This document shows positions 11,159-19,796 of a stretch of DNA of 51,428 nt, one piece after another; position 1 is the first letter of the stretch, and the number at the start of each line of letters is the position of its first letter. This DNA is from Desulfurococcales archaeon. GTDB taxonomy: Archaea > Thermoproteota > Thermoprotei_A > Sulfolobales > NBVN01. The notes under the pieces were generated by a model, which worked only from the letters and a program-made list of their open reading frames with translations, made no database searches and was not told the origin of the DNA. Made by a program: the position numbers and the translations under genes. The stretch is from positions 1 through 51,428 of the forward strand of contig WAOK01000007.1 of the NCBI GenBank assembly GCA_015521325.1, read 5' to 3'.

Positions 11159-11251
11159 CTCGCTTAACCAATGATGATAGGAGACGGAAATTATTGCCTT
11201 TCGGTTAATAGGGCTGAATGTATTACTCTGGGAGCAGGGGCAGTAACAGCA

Positions 11252-13948
11252 ATGACGGACACAGTTGCTGTCATTCGTAGTGTGCTGAGGAGTCTGGGGA
11301 TAACACCGTTTGAGTACCAGCTAAGATCGTTTGACGCCATATTGGAGGGGGCCAATGTAATAATAACAGCGCCGACTGGATGGGGCAAGACAGAGGCCTC
11401 CATAGTGCCTGTGATCGCAGAGATCCGTGTCAAGAGATCTGAACCCATAGCGGCTCTCTACATTACTCCTCTGCGTGCACTCATCAACGACATAACGGCC
11501 AGAATAAGGCGTCTTGGCAGAACTCACGGCATCAAAGTTGCGAGAAAACATGGTGACGTCACTCAAGCTGAGAGGAGAAGACGGCTGAAGGAACGTCCCC
11601 ACATCCTTGTGACGACGCCGGAGAGTCTGGAGTCCGACATTGACCTCTCGCCCGGGATGCGTGATATGCTCGGGAATGTGAGGTGGGTCATTGTTGATGA
11701 GGTCCACGAGATCTTAGCTACGAAGAGAGGCACGCATCTCGCCGTATTGCTTGAGAGGCTCAGGAGACTGGCGGGTGATTATCAACTTATAATGCTTTCG
11801 GCGACGGTGAGCGACCCGATAGGCGTTCTTAACGCATTCTCTGGTTCGAGTAGAAGGAGGCTGGTACATGTAGGCTCAAAGGAATTAAAAAGTATAAGGG
11901 TAGAGGTCATCCCACCCACTAGTGATATATCCAAAGCGATAAAGGAGATCACGAGGAATCATCGTAAGCTCCTCATATTCATCGACTCAAGGAGGTTGGC
12001 TGAGAGACTTCATTCAGATTTAGAGAAAATGGGGCTTAGCGGCTTCGCCGTGCATCACTCCTCAGTGTCAAGGAGTGTCAGGGAGAGCGTTGAGAAAATG
12101 CTCAAGGAGGGGAATCTGAGGGCTGTCATCGCCACAAAGACCTTGGAACTCGGGATCGATGTGGGTGACGTGGACGCAGTCATAAACGTGGGGCCGCCGC
12201 CTTCTGTGACGGCTCTCCTTCAGAGAATAGGGAGATCGGGGCATAGGAGCGGAGGTGTCGGAATTGGCTATATCATCCCAAGAAACGATTACGAATACCT
12301 ACTTTCCCTCGCCTCTGTATCGGCCGTAATGAAGGGGCTCCTAGAGAAGAGGATCCCCGTAATATGCTTCGGCGATGTTGTGGCAAGGGCAATAGCTGGC
12401 ATGCTACTTGAGCGCTCGCCAAGGGGGGAGGACGAAGTACTCGCCATAGTCACTAGGTCACTTCCCTGCAGTACAGAAAGAGTGAGATCAATAGTTGAGG
12501 TGCTTGAGGAGTCGGGCATGGTGCGCCGACACGATGGTGCACTCAGGCTCACGAATAAGTTCTATAGGATATGGAGTCAGCAGGGTCCAGGGAGGGATTT
12601 TCGGAGATTCTTCTCGTTAGTGCCTTCGTTGGACGATAGGATTATCGTAATGTTCAAAGGGAGGGAGATAGGGTTCTTGGATTACGCATATGTGGTTAAG
12701 TATCTTCGACCTGGTGATAGGGTACGACTTGCTGGCAAGAACTGGGACATCGTCGGAATCGACTTGAGGCTAGGGCACCTAGAAGTAGTGCCAAGCGCTG
12801 GCGGAGGTGAACCTCCCGAGTGGCACGGATCCCCTGTAACGGTATCCGAACTAATCACTAAGGAACTCTTTAGAATAATAAATGAGTGTGTGAACGGTCC
12901 CTGTCTCAATAAATTCATTGAGAATATAGCCAGCTGGTTTAGGAGGTATCCCGGTAGGGCTCCATATCCTGGAGAGCTATTTCTCGAACGGTATGGGGAC
13001 ACACTAATTCTCTATGGTCCATACTCCCAGAGGGAGTTCGAGCTACTCTCATTGCTAGTGCACTTCCTGCTACACACGAAGCGTGGTAGGATAAGGGAGG
13101 TTACTGTGAGGTCTTCAGCGCTGGGAGTGGCTATTGAAGGCGGTGGTGATCTGATAAAGGAATTATATGGTTCTGGGTATTCAGAGGATCTCGTGAAGGG
13201 AGCGCTGAGCATGTCTCCCGAGTATATAATGCTGGAGAGGGAGGTTCTCCCAAGCTTCGGCATAGTAAAGAACGACGTTGTCCATGCTGAGATCCTGAGG
13301 CAGTTACGAATGTTGTACAGAGCCGAGAGTAAGGGAAACCTAGTTAAAGAGTTCATGAACGCCGAAGTTACTCTTCGATCCGTTAGTGGTGCCGGCATCT
13401 CACCCATAGCAAAGGAGATCTTGAGATCGCCCCGTACAAGGCCCTGGTACAAGGGTGTCTATAGGTTACTGGCCGAGAGTGTGTCCGGCTATGCCTTCAC
13501 AGTAGAGGAGCTAGCGGTGCTCACAGGTCTTGATGAGAGCTACGTTGAGAGGAGACTTAAAGGGATGAGGAAATTCAGTGGGCGGTATAGGGTCGTAGAG
13601 TTCTATGATATCAGCACGGGAGAGAGGAGGTGGGCGCTCGCAAAGGATCTGAGGGTATTGGCTAGAGGCGAATTCAGAGAATGCTTTGAACCACCTTCGA
13701 AGAGTAGCGTTTATCAGGTGATGATTTACTATGAGAGAGGAGAGCAACCATCGTCGTTTCTGTTATCTGCTGAGAGTGTTGAGAGGGGAATATTAAATAG
13801 TCTAGTTGCTGACACTGATAACGTCTACAAACTCACAGTTAAGGGGGGATGTGGATCTGTGACATACTACCACGTCCCTCCGGAATTGCTTGACCTGACT
13901 ATCCTCAATGCTATGGCGTATCTGCAGGTGGTGAAGGGATGCGGGTGA
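11252..13948 (+). CDS. Lhr-type superfamily 2 helicase
   Basis: The open frame is 925 residues from 11171, but the first 27 look non-protein-like. ATG 11252 (MTDTVAVIRSVLRSLGITPFEYQ) gives 898. Motifs: Q-like FEYQ, Walker A APTGWGKTEA, Walker B VDEVHE, LSATVSD, and IATKTLELGIDVGDVD with LLQRIGRSGHR. After the helicase core come a winged helix and the Lhr-type segment with GREIGFLDYAYV and GGGEPPEWHGSPV. Lhr-core proteins are DNA/RNA-DNA helicases linked to repair. Start choice is uncertain. It overlaps the next gene by 10 bases. Confidence 0.85.
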   Translation: MTDTVAVIRSVLRSLGITPFEYQLRSFDAILEGANVIITAPTGWGKTEASIVPVIAEIRVKRSEPIAALYITPLRALINDITARIRRLGRTHGIKVARKHGDVTQAERRRRLKERPHILVTTPESLESDIDLSPGMRDMLGNVRWVIVDEVHEILATKRGTHLAVLLERLRRLAGDYQLIMLSATVSDPIGVLNAFSGSSRRRLVHVGSKELKSIRVEVIPPTSDISKAIKEITRNHRKLLIFIDSRRLAERLHSDLEKMGLSGFAVHHSSVSRSVRESVEKMLKEGNLRAVIATKTLELGIDVGDVDAVINVGPPPSVTALLQRIGRSGHRSGGVGIGYIIPRNDYEYLLSLASVSAVMKGLLEKRIPVICFGDVVARAIAGMLLERSPRGEDEVLAIVTRSLPCSTERVRSIVEVLEESGMVRRHDGALRLTNKFYRIWSQQGPGRDFRRFFSLVPSLDDRIIVMFKGREIGFLDYAYVVKYLRPGDRVRLAGKNWDIVGIDLRLGHLEVVPSAGGGEPPEWHGSPVTVSELITKELFRIINECVNGPCLNKFIENIASWFRRYPGRAPYPGELFLERYGDTLILYGPYSQREFELLSLLVHFLLHTKRGRIREVTVRSSALGVAIEGGGDLIKELYGSGYSEDLVKGALSMSPEYIMLEREVLPSFGIVKNDVVHAEILRQLRMLYRAESKGNLVKEFMNAEVTLRSVSGAGISPIAKEILRSPRTRPWYKGVYRLLAESVSGYAFTVEELAVLTGLDESYVERRLKGMRKFSGRYRVVEFYDISTGERRWALAKDLRVLARGEFRECFEPPSKSSVYQVMIYYERGEQPSSFLLSAESVERGILNSLVADTDNVYKLTVKGGCGSVTYYHVPPELLDLTILNAMAYLQVVKGCG

Positions 13949-14436
13949 GAGCAAGGGCAGAGATAGCAGGTGTGATAGACCAGCGTAGGGTCGCGCGCTT
14001 GGAGAGACTGCTTAACTCAATTAAGGCCAGGCTAGTTTTCCTCGACTATAACCATGGATCAGTTCTAGTAAGAGCTGATCCTTGTCTCCTCCTTGAAGTT
14101 GCGGACGAGCTGAGAAGGCTTATTCGCAGATGCATCTTCAGGCTAACGCTTTTTGTAAGGCCTGCGTCAAGCGTGAGAGAGTTGTGTGGCGATATCGCCA
14201 AGGTCTCGAGAGATCGTGAGAGATGCGTAGCTGGCAAAACTGATAAGATCGCCTTGATCGCCGATATATCTCTTGCTAGGGACTATGCCAGGGTCATCGT
14301 TGTCAGGCACACTGGTCTAGGCGTTTTTGATCTCTCAAGCCCATTACTCCTTAGCCCTGCTGAGTTCCCGTGCGTTGAGATACCAAACATAGTTAACGAA
14401 ATATCTCGTGTGCTGCCTGTATGTAGGGTGGAGTAA
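13939..14436 (+). CDS. Unrecognised protein downstream of Lhr-type helicase
   Basis: The 165-residue protein starts inside the last codons of the helicase gene and is in turn followed immediately by the next gene. It contains basic helices (RRVARLERLLNSIKARLVF and VADELRRLIRRCIFRL) and an alternating beta region (DYARVIVVRHTGLGVFDLSS). Six cysteines are scattered without a clear metal motif. I recognise no family. Gene order suggests work with the helicase or with the following membrane protein and methyltransferase, but nothing in the sequence fixes a role. Confidence 0.6.
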   Translation: MRVRARAEIAGVIDQRRVARLERLLNSIKARLVFLDYNHGSVLVRADPCLLLEVADELRRLIRRCIFRLTLFVRPASSVRELCGDIAKVSRDRERCVAGKTDKIALIADISLARDYARVIVVRHTGLGVFDLSSPLLLSPAEFPCVEIPNIVNEISRVLPVCRVE

Positions 14437-14712
14437 GTGCCCGGTAGCGAGCTGGGGCTTAAGTCTGTCGCCGGTGCGATCGCCGGTGCATTGCTGGGTA
14501 TCATGTCAGCCCTGCTGGGTTCTCCATCAGAGCCCTTGTCGTATATTTTGGTAGGACTGTACCTAGCGACGTATCCCATATCTGTTATGATTATACGGAT
14601 CTTTGGACTGGATGTGGGTCTCAAGAAAGGTGTCTCTGTATTCTATTCTCTCGAATTTATCTTCTGGGCGGGGGTCTATGAGGCACTGAGTTACGCAACG
14701 GTAATGAGGTGA
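14437..14712 (+). CDS. Small membrane protein, three predicted helices
   Basis: The 91-residue protein begins at a GTG directly after the previous stop, with ggtggag just before it. Three hydrophobic segments are visible: SVAGAIAGALLGIMSALLG, LSYILVGLYLATYPISVMII, and FYSLEFIFWAGVYEALSYATVM. There is no signal peptide. The short loop GLDVGLKKGVS separates helices two and three. Its size recalls small insertase-partner proteins of the EMC6 type, but I cannot show that. It belongs to the plus-strand run from the helicase to the CBS genes. Confidence 0.6.
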   Translation: MPGSELGLKSVAGAIAGALLGIMSALLGSPSEPLSYILVGLYLATYPISVMIIRIFGLDVGLKKGVSVFYSLEFIFWAGVYEALSYATVMR

Positions 14713-14716
14713 AGAG

Positions 14717-15250
14717 ATGAGGAAAACACGTGATTCTTTCGAGGTAATGGAGTACTATGACACCATAGCCCCTTCCTATAACGAGCTCTATGGCGATGAG
14801 CAGCTCAGTAAATACAGAGGAATAGAGGATATATGTAAGGGCGCGAAGATACTAGATATCGGATGCGGTACCGGACTGCTTCTCAAGTACTTAAGGGTTG
14901 TGGGCGCTGATCCGAGGCTATATGTTTGCCTAGATATTAGTAGGGAGATGCTTGAAAGGTGTGATGAGTGTAAGGAGAGTGGAGCAGTGGTTGAGAGAGT
15001 TGCAAGTGATATGGAGCTTGCAAGTAGCCTGTTCATTGAGAAGTTCGAGTGCATAACGCTTTTCACAGTGCTCCTTGCTACGTACGACATCCGAAACCTG
15101 CTTGAGGAATTAATTCGTATCCTCTCGCCGGGAGGAAGGATAGTTTATACAATACTGGGTAGTGCGGCGTCCTGCCCTTTAGGGCACGAGGTGAGGAGAC
15201 TAGGTAGGATGGAGGTGCTCTGTATTGTCGACAACGTACCGCAGACCTAA
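14717..15250 (+). CDS. Class I SAM-dependent methyltransferase
   Basis: The 177-residue protein has the Rossmann motif I ILDIGCGTGLLLKYL, motif II-like YVCLDISREMLERC, and a late LSPGGRIVYTI strand. This is the compact Methyltransf_11/25 type. Length is short and no substrate-recognition domain is attached, so the substrate is unknown. The end overlaps rqcH by 26 bases in another frame, suggesting coupled translation; a role in translation or RNA modification would fit the neighbour but is only inferred. Confidence 0.8.
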   Translation: MRKTRDSFEVMEYYDTIAPSYNELYGDEQLSKYRGIEDICKGAKILDIGCGTGLLLKYLRVVGADPRLYVCLDISREMLERCDECKESGAVVERVASDMELASSLFIEKFECITLFTVLLATYDIRNLLEELIRILSPGGRIVYTILGSAASCPLGHEVRRLGRMEVLCIVDNVPQT

Positions 15251-17180
15251 GTCTTCCTTCACATCCCTTGACACGGCAGTGATCGCAAGAGAACTCAACA
15301 AGGCTCTCGTAGGTGGAAGAATTGATAATATATACAGGTCCTCATCGACCATGCTTCTCAAGGTTAAGGGTGGCGCGCTTGGGTCAGGCTACGTACTTAT
15401 CGATCCTGCCCGAAGGGCGCACTTGACGTGGAAGATAGGCGAAAAAGACGCGAGGGGCTGGGTGCCCACATTTAGGGCGTTTATGAGAGGTGCCGTAATC
15501 GAGAATGTGGAGCAGGTGAGGTTCGAGAGAATTCTCGTGATAGGGATGAGGAACAAGGGATCAGAACTGTCCCTATACATCGAGCTGATTCCAAGAGGAA
15601 TAGTTGCCCTAGCGAATACTGAAGGCAAGGCACTCGCTGTCACGTCATCGATAAGGGCTAAGGACAGAACCGTCGTACCCGGAGGGAGATATACAATGCC
15701 ACCCCCTCTTCCTGACGTACTAAGAGAGGATGAGAATGTCCTTGCTGACATTGTCTTAAGGAAAGGCAAAAATCTTGGCTCGGCCTTAGTCAGAGAGTTA
15801 GGCGTTCCTCCAGAGGTTGTGAACGAAGTAATCCAACCGGAGGTAAGGACCAGTAAGCCTAAGGAATTAGGTGAAGACACAATTATTGAAGTAATAAAAA
15901 AAGTGAGGACATTTATGCTAACCGTTATTGAGTCACCAAAACCTGTCGTCGTGAAGGTCTCTGGAAGACCGCTCGCTTTCCACCCATTTATACCGGAGAA
16001 TCTCTATAGAGAGGCCGGAGTTGAGTACGTAGAATACGACTCCTTCTCTAAGGCAGTTGATGATTACTTCTCACATATGTTAAGCGAGGGAGTGGTTAGT
16101 GAGAGTGAGGTAGCCAGGCATGAGGCCCTTCTTCATGAGGCTCTTAGAAGGCTGGATGAAATTGAGGAGACGATAAAACGCCTTAATATGGAGGCGAGGG
16201 CTTTTTCCGAGAACTATTACGTCATAGAGCAACTCTGGAGATGTGTTAGGGACACGGTTAAGGAAGTTGGGTGGGAGAAGGTACGTGAGTTCTGCAGGGT
16301 GAATAATATAGATCCTTCTAGGGGTGTGTTTAAGGTCGTTATAGGCGGCACTGAGCTCTCGTTGAACATAATTGATCCCCTCTACAGGCAATACGCTCTC
16401 TTGATGAAGAGATTAGAGAAGGAAAGGGAGAGGTTGGAGAGAGGGAAGAAAGCGGTAGAGGAGCTCAAGAGGAGATTGGCTGCGGTGAGAGCTAAGGCTG
16501 GCGTGAGAAGGCTGCGGAGGATTATTGAGTGGTATGATTCATATCACTGGCTCATCACGAGTCACGGATTCCTCGCGATTGGGGGTAGAGACGCTCAGCA
16601 GAATGAGAAAGTAGTGCGGAAGTATCTGGGACCTCGGGATATCTTCGTCCATGCTGACGTTCATGGTGCATCCGCTTTTGTTATATTAACGGAAGGGAGG
16701 GAGGTTCCGGATAGTGATATAAGAGAAGTTGCTGTTATGGCCGCCTCATACAGTAAGGCTTGGTCCTCGGGTTTCGCCGCCGTTGACGTGTTCTGGGTGC
16801 GTGGTGAGCAGGTCAGTAAGTCGCCGCCTTCAGGTCAGTACCTGCCGAAGGGCTCATTCATGATCTACGGGAAGAAGAATTATATAAAGGGCGTAAGGCT
16901 ACGCCTGGCAATAGGTGTAGAATTAGTTAGCACGGATGGGTACAGGCTGGTCGCTGGGCCAGAGGAAGTTATTAAGGAGCGTGCGGAGGCGTACATAGTC
17001 ATAGAGCCCGGCAATCTTAAGAGAGGTAAGGTGGCAGAGAAGATCGTTGAGAGACTTAAGGAGGTAATCCCGGGTTTGATAGATCTTAAGGCCGAACACG
17101 TAGTCAATAGAATTCCAGGTTCATCTAGAATCGTTAGATACGGCGGTAGGGCCGTTGGAAAGGATAAATCACCTGAATGA
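15225..17180 (+). CDS. rqcH: Ribosome quality-control NFACT protein (RqcH/NEMF/Rqc2 homologue)
   Basis: The 651-residue protein has the NFACT architecture: an NFACT-N domain (SLDTAVIARELNKALVGGRIDNIYRSSSTMLLKVKG), a long coiled coil around residues 370-425 (LLMKRLEKERERLERGKKAVEELKRRL), and an NFACT-R domain (VRKYLGPRDIFVHADVHGASAFVI...SYSKAWSSGFAAVDVFW...SGQYLPKGSFMIYGKKNYIKGVRLRLA). Relatives bind stalled large subunits and recruit tRNA to add C-terminal tails to nascent chains. Start is a TTG inside the methyltransferase gene. Length and domains are complete. Confidence 0.9.
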   Translation: MSTTYRRPKSSFTSLDTAVIARELNKALVGGRIDNIYRSSSTMLLKVKGGALGSGYVLIDPARRAHLTWKIGEKDARGWVPTFRAFMRGAVIENVEQVRFERILVIGMRNKGSELSLYIELIPRGIVALANTEGKALAVTSSIRAKDRTVVPGGRYTMPPPLPDVLREDENVLADIVLRKGKNLGSALVRELGVPPEVVNEVIQPEVRTSKPKELGEDTIIEVIKKVRTFMLTVIESPKPVVVKVSGRPLAFHPFIPENLYREAGVEYVEYDSFSKAVDDYFSHMLSEGVVSESEVARHEALLHEALRRLDEIEETIKRLNMEARAFSENYYVIEQLWRCVRDTVKEVGWEKVREFCRVNNIDPSRGVFKVVIGGTELSLNIIDPLYRQYALLMKRLEKERERLERGKKAVEELKRRLAAVRAKAGVRRLRRIIEWYDSYHWLITSHGFLAIGGRDAQQNEKVVRKYLGPRDIFVHADVHGASAFVILTEGREVPDSDIREVAVMAASYSKAWSSGFAAVDVFWVRGEQVSKSPPSGQYLPKGSFMIYGKKNYIKGVRLRLAIGVELVSTDGYRLVAGPEEVIKERAEAYIVIEPGNLKRGKVAEKIVERLKEVIPGLIDLKAEHVVNRIPGSSRIVRYGGRAVGKDKSPE

Positions 17181-17201
17181 CACTATAATAATGGTGACTC
17201 C

Positions 17202-17990
17202 TTGAAGGTTAGGCTCCTTATCGATTCTCATTACCCAACCGTATCACCCGACGATCCCCTCACTAAGGCTCGTGCCTTAATGAGGGACATAGGGCTAAGG
17301 ATGCTACCCATAGTTGAGGAAGGCTCTCTTTACGGCATTATAAGAAGAGAGAACGTCCTTCTACTCACATCAACTCGCTCAACAGCAGCCGTACGTGACG
17401 CGGCTGACAGGCCCCGGCTTGTGTTCCGCCCTGATGATGATATGTTCAAGTCTGTGAAAGCCATGGTCGAGCTCGATGAGTGGTACTCGCCTGTGGTAGA
17501 TGAAAGAAATGGAAAATATATGGGAGTCGTGAGCCTTACCTCATTCCTCAGATTCATGCTAAGGAAGGGCAATCTAGGGGCCCACATGAAGGTTGGGGAG
17601 TTAATGACTACTTCCCCTCTAGAGTATGTGCTCCCCGACGAGCCTATATCTAGGGTATGGAGGAAAATGGTTAATCTCCAAATAAGCGGTTTTCCTGTCG
17701 TCCGGAATCCGAAGACCCTTGAAGTAATTGGAATGATAACACAGCACGACCTCCTCAAGAGGGGATACACAAGGATAGAGCTGGAATCTCCTAGCGGACC
17801 TAGGAGAGGACCAAGGGTTAAGGACGCCATGACGACGCCAGCTGTCTCGGTATCCCCGAACGATGATATTGTGAAGGTCATCAGGATACTGTTGGACAGA
17901 GACATCGGCAGGGTCCCTGTAACTGACGAGAGAGGCTTTCTAATTGGGATCGTTGACCGGAGTGACGCTGTAAAAGCTTTTCTGGGGTGA
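17202..17990 (+). CDS. CBS-domain protein 1 of 4 (four CBS domains)
   Basis: The 262-residue protein starts at TTG and consists of four CBS domains at about residues 1-55, 62-115, 126-183 and 200-262. Each is visible as an M..P.V.V.P.D.. opening and a V.G.I...D closing, for example ELMTTSPLEYVLPDEPISRV and GMITQHDLLKRG. No catalytic, membrane or DNA-binding domain is present. CBS pairs (Bateman modules) bind AMP, ATP, SAM or similar ligands. The stop overlaps the next start by 4 bases. Together with the next three genes it forms a CBS-only cassette. Confidence 0.85.
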   Translation: MKVRLLIDSHYPTVSPDDPLTKARALMRDIGLRMLPIVEEGSLYGIIRRENVLLLTSTRSTAAVRDAADRPRLVFRPDDDMFKSVKAMVELDEWYSPVVDERNGKYMGVVSLTSFLRFMLRKGNLGAHMKVGELMTTSPLEYVLPDEPISRVWRKMVNLQISGFPVVRNPKTLEVIGMITQHDLLKRGYTRIELESPSGPRRGPRVKDAMTTPAVSVSPNDDIVKVIRILLDRDIGRVPVTDERGFLIGIVDRSDAVKAFLG

Positions 17991-18925
17991 GTTATATGGC
18001 GAAAAGGTCCGTATACAGGAGAATAATCGAAAAGAATAGATGGCTAAGAAGCGACGGTAAGCCCAACTTCCGCGATAACATTCACGAGGTTATACCGAAG
18101 CTCCAGCCACTCCTCGATAAGGAAGTGCCCACATTAAGTGAGGTGTCCACGGTGCTCAATGCTGCAGAGGCAATGACGTCATCGGGTAAGAGGGTGCTCC
18201 CGGTAGTGGATCCGGGCAGTAACCTCGGCGGTGTGGTAGCCGGTATGGATATAATCGAGTACCTTGGTGGGGGACAGAAATATAAAATAGTTACTCAGAG
18301 ATTCGGCGACCGTATCTATGACGCATTGTACGCACATGTGAGGGACATTATGACGACAAATGTGATTTCGGTAGATATAGATACTGACCCTATGAAGGTC
18401 ATCGAAGTAATGGTGCTTAATGGGCTAGGTGCTGTGCCTGTCGTCGGGAGTGGCGGTAAGTTTGTTGGGATGGTTACAGAGGAGGTGTTGACGCGGTATG
18501 TGCACGCCCTAGTTAGGGGGATCACAGTATCCGAGGTGATGAGTAAGTCAGTCATAAGCATAGCGAGGGAGGCTAGCATAGGTGCTGCCCTAAAACTCAT
18601 GGTGTCCACAGGCGTCAGGCGCCTTCCTATTGTAGACGGAGCAGTGTTAAGGGGTGTGGTGACATGGAAGGAAATAATAGGGTTTGTGGGATCTCACGAG
18701 ATTTTCAATCACCTTAAAGAGTACACAGTAACAGAATTCAACGACCTACCTCTCGCCTTAGTAATGACGACGGACTTTGAAAAAGCATCCCCGGATGAAG
18801 ACCTAGCAGATGTAGTGCTCAGGATGAAGGAAAGAGAAAAGGATTACGCCTTGGTCATGAGGGGCGACGAGGTAGTGGGTATTATTACCGAGAGAGACGT
18901 ACTATACGCTGCTCTCACAGGGTGA
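17987..18925 (+). CDS. CBS-domain protein 2 of 4 (four CBS domains)
   Basis: The 312-residue protein opens with a basic 40-residue extension (KRSVYRRIIEKNRWLRSDGKPNFRD) absent from its neighbours, then four CBS domains. The first is at about 40-95 (DKEVPTLSEVSTVLNAAEAM). The second follows RDIMTTNVISVDIDTDPMKVIEVM, the third SEVMSKSVISIAREASIGAAL, and the fourth ends DEVVGIITERDVLYAAL. There is no effector domain. Start and stop each overlap the adjacent genes by 4 bases. The N-terminal basic tail could contact RNA, DNA or a partner; this is inference. Confidence 0.85.
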   Translation: MSYMAKRSVYRRIIEKNRWLRSDGKPNFRDNIHEVIPKLQPLLDKEVPTLSEVSTVLNAAEAMTSSGKRVLPVVDPGSNLGGVVAGMDIIEYLGGGQKYKIVTQRFGDRIYDALYAHVRDIMTTNVISVDIDTDPMKVIEVMVLNGLGAVPVVGSGGKFVGMVTEEVLTRYVHALVRGITVSEVMSKSVISIAREASIGAALKLMVSTGVRRLPIVDGAVLRGVVTWKEIIGFVGSHEIFNHLKEYTVTEFNDLPLALVMTTDFEKASPDEDLADVVLRMKEREKDYALVMRGDEVVGIITERDVLYAALTG

Positions 18926-19791
18926 GAGCGATGCCTCCTAGAGTGAGTAAGTACATGACATCAGAGGTGGTTACGGCGGACGAGAACGATAACCTCGCTA
19001 GAATAAGGAACCTAATGATAAGGTACGGCATCGGACGCGTAGTGATCGTGAGTTCAAAGAGCGGTGGCAGGGTCGTAGGTATCATAAGTAGGAGCGACTT
19101 CGTTAGAATAATGTACAACAGGAAGAGGATGTACAGGCCGTTAACAGACATACTCGCCAAGGAAATAATGTCCACACCTGTCTATTCAATAAGGCCCACG
19201 AGAGCGATCAAGAGAGCGGCCCACATAATGCTGACTAGGAGGATAGGGTCCTTGGTGGTCATAGATATCGTGAACGGTGTTGAGGAGCTTAAGGGGATAA
19301 TAACGAAAACTGATATTGTGAGGGCATATGCGGAGAACTATAAGGGTATACATAGGGTAGAGGACGTGATGATAACCGAAGATCTCCCTATTGTCCATCC
19401 ACAGCACTCCTTCTTCTACGTGGCGGAAGTGGTTGGTGAGTACGGCAGGGCCCTCGTAGTCGATAACGAAAAAGTGATCGGAGTAATCACTAAGGCGGAC
19501 ATAATGTACAGCAATATATTCCCGCTGGCAAGAACGGGCGCGAAATTCGTTAAGAGAGCTGGGATAACAGGGAGGGGACTGCCAGGCGTTGTACGTGTCT
19601 ATACGATTCCCGTCGCCTACGACATTATGACGCCGAATCCGATAGTGATCTCGCCGTCAGAGGACCTAGCCGAAGCAGCCAAGATAATGATAACTAACGG
19701 GATAAGCACCCTCCCAGTAGTGAATGGCTCCGGTAAGCTCGCCGGATTAGTCACAAAGAAGGAGATCCTCAAAGCAGTGAGGAAGGGGTAG
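18922..19791 (+). CDS. CBS-domain protein 3 of 4 (four CBS domains)
   Basis: The 289-residue protein starts at GTG overlapping the previous stop and holds four CBS domains: SKYMTSEVVTADENDNLARI, AKEIMSTPVYSIRPTRAIKRA, EDVMITEDLPIVHPQHSFFYV, and YDIMTPNPIVISPSEDLAEAA. Each pairs with a GIISRSDF, GIITKTDI, GVITKADI or GLVTKKEI ending. About 25 residues separate the third and fourth domains. It has the most canonical CBS motifs of the four. No enzymatic domain is attached. Confidence 0.87.
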   Translation: MRAMPPRVSKYMTSEVVTADENDNLARIRNLMIRYGIGRVVIVSSKSGGRVVGIISRSDFVRIMYNRKRMYRPLTDILAKEIMSTPVYSIRPTRAIKRAAHIMLTRRIGSLVVIDIVNGVEELKGIITKTDIVRAYAENYKGIHRVEDVMITEDLPIVHPQHSFFYVAEVVGEYGRALVVDNEKVIGVITKADIMYSNIFPLARTGAKFVKRAGITGRGLPGVVRVYTIPVAYDIMTPNPIVISPSEDLAEAAKIMITNGISTLPVVNGSGKLAGLVTKKEILKAVRKG

Positions 19792-19796
19792 GGGCA

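Noticed and set aside
11171-11220. C-box-like atgatga with a later ctga near the start of the helicase ORF
   Set aside because: Spacing to ctga is 36 instead of about 40 nt and no C' or D' is recognisable; the frame is also at a gene start.
11171-11251. N-terminal extension of the Lhr-type helicase
   Set aside because: No similarity to the family; ATG 11252 begins the recognisable domain. The choice is not certain.
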